Assembly: GCA_017557475.1 (NCBI GenBank)
Contig: JAFYYO010000385.1
Span: 1 to 14,588 of the forward strand
Length of the DNA stretch: 14,588 bases
Direction of reading: 5' to 3'
DNA from: Bacteroidaceae bacterium
Lineage (GTDB): Bacteria; Bacteroidota; Bacteroidia; Bacteroidales; Bacteroidaceae
Under the pieces are notes generated by a model. The model was not told where the DNA came from. It worked only from the letters and a program-made list of their open reading frames with translations, and did no database searches. This document shows, one piece after another, positions 14,588-14,588 of the stretch (the first letter of the stretch is position 1; each line of letters opens with the position of its first letter). The position numbers were made by a program, and so were the translations under genes.

Positions 14588-14588
14588 T

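Overview
The window reads as ordinary chromosome of a member of the Bacteroidales, most likely Prevotella or a close relative. The support is: Bacteroidetes-type promoter boxes (TAnnTTTG, in one case with a TTTG box 19 bp upstream) before six genes; a BspA-like surface protein with a dockerin-like tail; the Bacteroidetes forms of LptD, YidC and a DUF3078 outer-membrane protein; and many short intergenic repeats. No phage, IS, CRISPR, tRNA or rRNA gene was seen. No clearly new multi-gene system is visible. The unusual content is in small-scale repeat structure and in the end of the BspA-like gene.

Layout. Positions 2-865 (+) hold the 3' part of a UvrD/PcrA-type helicase gene. It converges on a secreted BspA-like protein (951-2837, -). 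Just past the BspA stop, in a shifted frame, lie about 16 codons that resemble the tail of a type IX secretion (T9SS) sorting domain. The 453-bp gap 2838-3290 holds the BspA promoter, a dyad just upstream of it, a 4 x 22-bp tandem array and a GC-rich hairpin cluster. A DUF1846 protein (3291-4754, -) and an HD-domain phosphohydrolase (4863-5396, +) are divergent. They are followed by an LptD-like outer-membrane protein (5479-8283, +).

A second 4 x 22-bp array (8308-8395) separates LptD from the convergent EngB GTPase gene (8398-9057, -). EngB lies 20 bp downstream of a DUF3078 barrel protein (9078-10394, -), probably in one transcript. Divergent from that pair is a yidC - S9 peptidase operon (10502-12358 and 12377-14587, +). 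The shared divergent promoter region carries a 5 x 7-bp array.

Functionally, most genes serve the cell envelope: LptD (LPS export), YidC (inner-membrane insertion), DUF3078 (outer-membrane barrel), an S9 lipoprotein peptidase (peptide use) and BspA (surface adhesion). UvrD and EngB are housekeeping genes for DNA repair and ribosome assembly. Repeats sit inside two of these housekeeping genes: a heptanucleotide array and a C-rich hairpin in uvrD, and an in-frame insertion of about 24 codons made of the same two element types in engB.
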